Assembly (NCBI RefSeq): GCF_003073045.1
Contig: NC_037592.1
Span: 2,453,371 to 2,517,370 of the forward strand
Source of the DNA: Pomacea canaliculata
Lineage: Eukaryota > Mollusca > Gastropoda > Architaenioglossa > Ampullariidae
Direction: 5' to 3'
DNA: 64,000 bases
Positions 60,230 through 64,000 of the stretch are shown one piece after another. Made by a program: the position numbers and the translations under genes. Below the pieces are notes generated by a model. The model was not told where the DNA came from and ran no database searches. It saw nothing but the letters and a program-made list of their open reading frames with translations. Position 1 is the first letter of the stretch. Each line of letters begins with the position of its first letter.

Positions 60230-62940
60230 CAAGGGCAGGTAATTAGCCTCCTTAATTACAAGCAGCGCCGTGGCGAAGCCCACATCCGTTAGAACTCTTT
60301 GAATCAAACGATCTTCATAATAAACATATTTGCAGAGGTTTTTCTCTTCTCGTAAGAAAGAGAAAGTAGACCGGGTGGGAGAAAGGGGTGGGAGAGGGTC
60401 TACGAAGGAAACAGTGAAAACCGGTTTCAGCAAGCGTTAGTTCTGTGGTCAAACTCTTCCGTAAGCTGCTGGAAGCACTGTACAGACTTCGGGTGATTTG
60501 TTTTTGCCTTGTGGAAAAGTTTCTGTGTTTTGTACCATGAACTGTGCCAACACAAGGGTTTGCAGTCAGTGCAGTGGTCCATCCGTCTTTGAGGTTCGAA
60601 ATAATCAGTGGTTCGAATCTCTGTTATTTCAGCAGACGATTCTATTATCTTTCCTTTCTCCTCTGGTTTTTTTTTTCTTCAGCTTTTCTTCAATTTTTTA
60701 ATTATCAAACAATGTTTATCTGGTTCTATACAAACTTGAAATGTTTGTATTTTCAGCAGAAAAAACAAAACTTGAGTAAACATGTGCTTTGGGTAGTTTC
60801 ATTATGGTGCTCTGGTTGGACAGATGGAAAGACGGACTAAATAAAACTGTCTTGAGATTTGGTAAGCAAGTTCTGCATGGTACAGTCAGGCCTTTCGTAA
60901 ACCTACAACAACTATGATAAACATCTGAACATTTGTAATATTTGACTAAGTTCGGCAGCTGTTGTGATGTTTGGCTAGTAGTGGTCTTATCAAACTTTGC
61001 CATATTCACATACTTGACTAAATATATCCGGAATTTCAAGATGACTACTGCTATGATTGGTATCTGGCTGTGTGACAAGGATGTAGACTCGCCATAAGCA
61101 TGACCCCACATCCTGAGCGCTTCCTGACAAACGTGACCTGGCGTGTAGACTACGATTCGTGGTACTCTACCCTCGAGTACAATTGCTCTGACTAAGGCAG
61201 GAAACTGGTCATCTAAGTTAGTGCCACAGGCAAACTAATTCCTGGTTCATGAGTTATCGAATAGATGAAATTACCTAACCACCATCATGATGAAAAGTCT
61301 CGAATTATGATGATCATGTGTCATCGGGTCAAAGACTAAGGTGCGAACTAAAAACTAAGGCAAGAAACATTTTTCAATCGAGAAAATAATCCAAAAAAAA
61401 AAAACAAAAAAAAAAAAAAGGCTAAAACTCGAAATTTTCTCTTCATTCAAACGATGTTCCTAGACCAAATCTTGGAAAACAAAATATTAATTATTATTAA
61501 TGATCAACAGACAAAAGTGAAAATCAAAATATCAATTGCGATAGTGAGTTTTGTTTTTCTAGCATCTGCTATCCTTAGATTAGGAAAATAATCTCCTCGT
61601 TTTGTTAAACTAATTCAATCACGACCTCTACCATGAAAGAAAGTTCTCTGATTGAGACACATCAACTCATCAGATAAATTATCGACTGGTAAAACGATCT
61701 GAGTATGTATACCCTTCATCCCTAAATACCAGGTTTTCTCCGCTATCTGCGGATACCCGATTTACCCAGCTCGGGTAGACTAACAGAATACGTTAACCGT
61801 GCCTCGTGCATACGAGTCCTGGACCCGGGGTTCACTCGGTTCGAAAGAAGAAATAATGTTTCCGTGCGTGCGTGGACTTGAAGCGCGTGATGCACGCGGC
61901 ACGCGAGACTCGGGTGGCGTCGGGTGGTGTGCGCGCCCCGCCGTAACGCTGCTCAGAGTCTGCACGCGCCTGCGCGGCACCGCACGTGCATGCCGGCGGC
62001 TTGCGGCTAAATGGCTTTTGCGGTTTATCGTCGACAACAACGAGGAACACATGTCCAGGACACGCCTCACTAGTCGTCGATGCCGACACACAGTTCGAGC
62101 GCACGTGAGAACTGGAAAGGGAGGGTTGTGGCGGTGGTAATAGGACTTGGTGGAGGAAAGGAAAAGTCATCTTGAGGTCAGGGGGAAGGGTTTGGCAGGG
62201 AAATAAAATGAAGGATAGAGGTCAGTTTGAGTTAAATTGAAAAGAGAACAGAGAGTAAAGGGGGAATGAGGTTGGGGGAAGGTGGGGGAGGAGTTGAAAG
62301 GTCAGCGGAGGGGGGGAAAAGTGAGCAGGGGAAAGAGAGAGGGGGTTGGTGACCTTCGGTATCACGCTTTGTTTGTAACACGTGTTAGGAGTTCACGTGC
62401 ATGGGTTCTCAGCAGGAGGCGGCGCTACTCAGGTACGGACTGATGGCAGCGGTTCCCTCCCCTTTCCTCCGCTGGTGCCGTGTGCAACACGTGGTGACCC
62501 TGCAGCCTGCGAGCGACTTCGTCAACATCTCCCCCGGAAACTCGCTGGGTCGTGCCGCCTGCCAGCGCGATGACTGAGTGATGTGCTGCCCCTGGCCCCA
62601 ACCCAACGATCCCCCTAAAGACGCGCGTGCATCTGATCACTGGTTTACAGGAGAAAAACTCACTCACAATACCAGGATTTCTCATTGTGGAAAATAAACC
62701 TCAAACTCAAGATCCATTCTCATGAGCCAGTCCAGGTTTTGTTCGTTTCTCTCCAAACGAATTTTATTCTAAAGGCATGACAGGAGTGAGAGTACAGGAA
62801 CTTAAAAACCTATCTATCGCTCCCGACACCCAGTATGGTCTACCCACGAGCCTGTTTACCTTTTTCGTAAAATTCTCCTGTAAAATGTTTTCATTACCGT
62901 GTTCGTGAAATGTGTGCTTAATGAGGGTATTTCAATTATT
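60230..62940. other. Gene-poor region with GC-rich and purine-rich stretches
   Basis: No supported gene. From about 61780 to 62110 the sequence is rich in G+C and CpG with frames open on both strands, more like a CpG-rich promoter or repeat than a gene. From 62110 to 62350 the plus strand is strongly purine-rich. From 62380 to 62640 it is GC-rich again; a minus-strand frame there is open, but I cannot place it. Confidence 0.35.
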
Positions 62941-62942
62941 TG

Positions 62943-62953
62943 GCGCATGCGCA
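62943..62953 (+). promoter_or_regulatory. NRF-1 site
   Basis: GCGCATGCGCA, a perfect match to the palindromic NRF-1 consensus common in housekeeping promoters. It lies 89 bp before the ATG of the THAP-like exon and next to further CpG-rich sequence. Confidence 0.5.
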
Positions 62954-63041
62954 GTGCGCACTCGTCGCTGGTTAAAACGGAAGTGGGGGTCAGTTTGTTT
63001 CAAATTCAGTTGCCTGTACCGAGATAAACAAACATAAAAGG

Positions 63042-63084
63042 ATGGGTAGAGAAGATGACTGCTGTGTTGTAAACTGTCGCAACG
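63042..63084 (+). CDS. Possible THAP-type first exon
   Basis: ATG starts MGREDDCCVVNCRNG, resembling the start of THAP zinc-finger domains (CC-V-x-C-x-N), and a donor-like GTAAAT follows at 63085. The rest of the zinc finger (C-x2-H and the AVPTIF-like motif) would need later exons, which I could not identify before the window ends. The NRF-1 site just upstream supports a real promoter. THAP proteins may be host regulators or P-element-type transposases. Confidence 0.35.
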
Positions 63085-64000
63085 GTAAATTTAAAAAGCA
63101 GGAGAAAAGAGAGTAACCCTGGGTAACCCTGGCTTCCCGTTGCCAAATGTCTAAAAACTCGGACACAAGACTGTGGTTGTAGGCAACACTGAGGATACAC
63201 ATTTCTGTTGCATGCGGTCAACTCTTCGTATCACGATTTCAAATAAATCTGTGGTCAGGTGGCTAGGCTTCAATGTTAGATGGTGGGCATGAAGCTCGGT
63301 GAAAGCACACGACCAACACAAGGACCTCCATCTTTACCAGGCTTGGAGAAAAGTAGCATACAAGGTGACTGGTGCAGCATCAAGTTGAGAACAAGTTGTG
63401 GACAAAGCCTTACTAGTGAAACAATTAGCACTGTTACAACTGTTACACATACGTCACTAAATATCAACAAAATGTCACAAAATAAATATTTTATATTACA
63501 GTAACGAACTCTTACAGAGAAATGTGCAGTGATATTTCGCAGACTGCTTAAAAGTTTTGATGTGATGCCAAAGCATGAAAAAATAATGAAGCAACTAGTA
63601 AATGATAATACTTTTATTTCGACCAGCTCTTCCTCCCCACCCTCCCCAAACACACACAAGACAGGGAGAAAACATAATTTTCCTAGCATTAAGAGGAGTG
63701 TGTTCACATATCTTTTACGTACATAAAACACATTGTCTAAATACAAAGAAATAATTCAGCCAATTATTATTATTTTAAGCTAGATGTTTTTAAAAAAATT
63801 AAAAGCCTCTACAATTATTAATTAGGCTGGTGGTTGTGCCACGTATGTATTAGTGCCTAAGCTAGTACATGTACATTATCCCATCCCCCTTGTACTCAGT
63901 CCCCCCTCACTCAGGAAGCAAGGTGTTGATAGTAGCAGCCGATAAATCTCATCTCCACCAGTGCACAGTCACAGGTGGAAGAGCCAGAAACTAAAAGACC
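63085..64000. other. Right edge, no clear gene
   Basis: Frames are open at 63280-63504 (+) and 63529-63726 (+) and at 63276-63746 (-), but none has a recognisable domain. The plus-strand pieces (SLTSETISTVTTVTHTSLN; FRRLLKSFDVMPKHEKIMKQ) could be downstream exons or transposon debris. Confidence 0.3.

Noticed and set aside
60541-60680. tRNA or SINE head (GGTTCGAATCTC at about 60611)
   Set aside because: The box-B-like word is good, but no box A at proper distance and no cloverleaf or SINE core could be made out.
61780-62140. Long overlapping open frames on both strands
   Set aside because: GC- and CpG-rich sequence keeps frames open by chance; the peptides are Arg/Ala/Pro-rich without any domain.

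Overview
This window looks like nuclear DNA of an invertebrate animal, most likely a mollusc and possibly a gastropod. The evidence is AT-rich non-coding DNA, short GT-AG exons spread over kilobases, conserved metazoan genes with full ortholog structure, tRNA-derived SINEs, LINE tails of a kind common in molluscs, and a TTAGGG-type interstitial telomere repeat. The species is inferred from general character only.

Layout, left half: the 5' exon of an unidentified minus-strand gene (361-526); FLAD1, FAD synthase (+, 3464-10861); RNASEK, ribonuclease kappa (-, 12847-14450), head to head with PLEKHF2/phafin-2 (+, 14887-25798) across 436 bp; then about 4 kb of 3'UTR-like and intergenic AT-rich DNA with a SINE and another dispersed repeat. 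A five-exon trihelix (Myb/SANT-like) gene (-, 31481-36451) carries a broken PIF/Harbinger transposase in its first intron. UBE2T, the Fanconi-pathway E2 (-, 39309-41624), follows. These housekeeping genes are unrelated in function: flavin metabolism, RNase/V-ATPase-associated protein, endosomal PI3P effector, DNA repair.

Right half (about 44.7-57.7 kb): a cluster of secreted cysteine-rich proteins that I do not recognise. Three genes share one module of six cysteines, C-x5-C-x(10-17)-C-R-x7-C-x7-C-R-x(23-26)-C. Each module is always split by a phase-2 intron in the Arg codon after the third cysteine and bounded upstream by a phase-1 intron. Gene C (-) has one module. Gene A (+) has three tandem modules and sits wholly inside intron 2 of gene C on the other strand. 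Gene B (+) has one module and arose from the same sequence as module 2 of gene A by a recent duplication of about 600 bp that includes introns. This cluster is the best candidate for something undescribed.

The last 6 kb has a possible cysteine-rich terminal exon (-), a possible THAP-type first exon next to a perfect NRF-1 site, and GC-rich and purine-rich stretches. Mobile DNA elsewhere: four LINE fragments, five copies of one SINE family, a hAT-type MITE with a perfect 8-bp target duplication, two unclassified dispersed repeat pairs and several microsatellites. I saw no LTR retroelements, viral genes, rRNA, canonical tRNA genes or CRISPR arrays.
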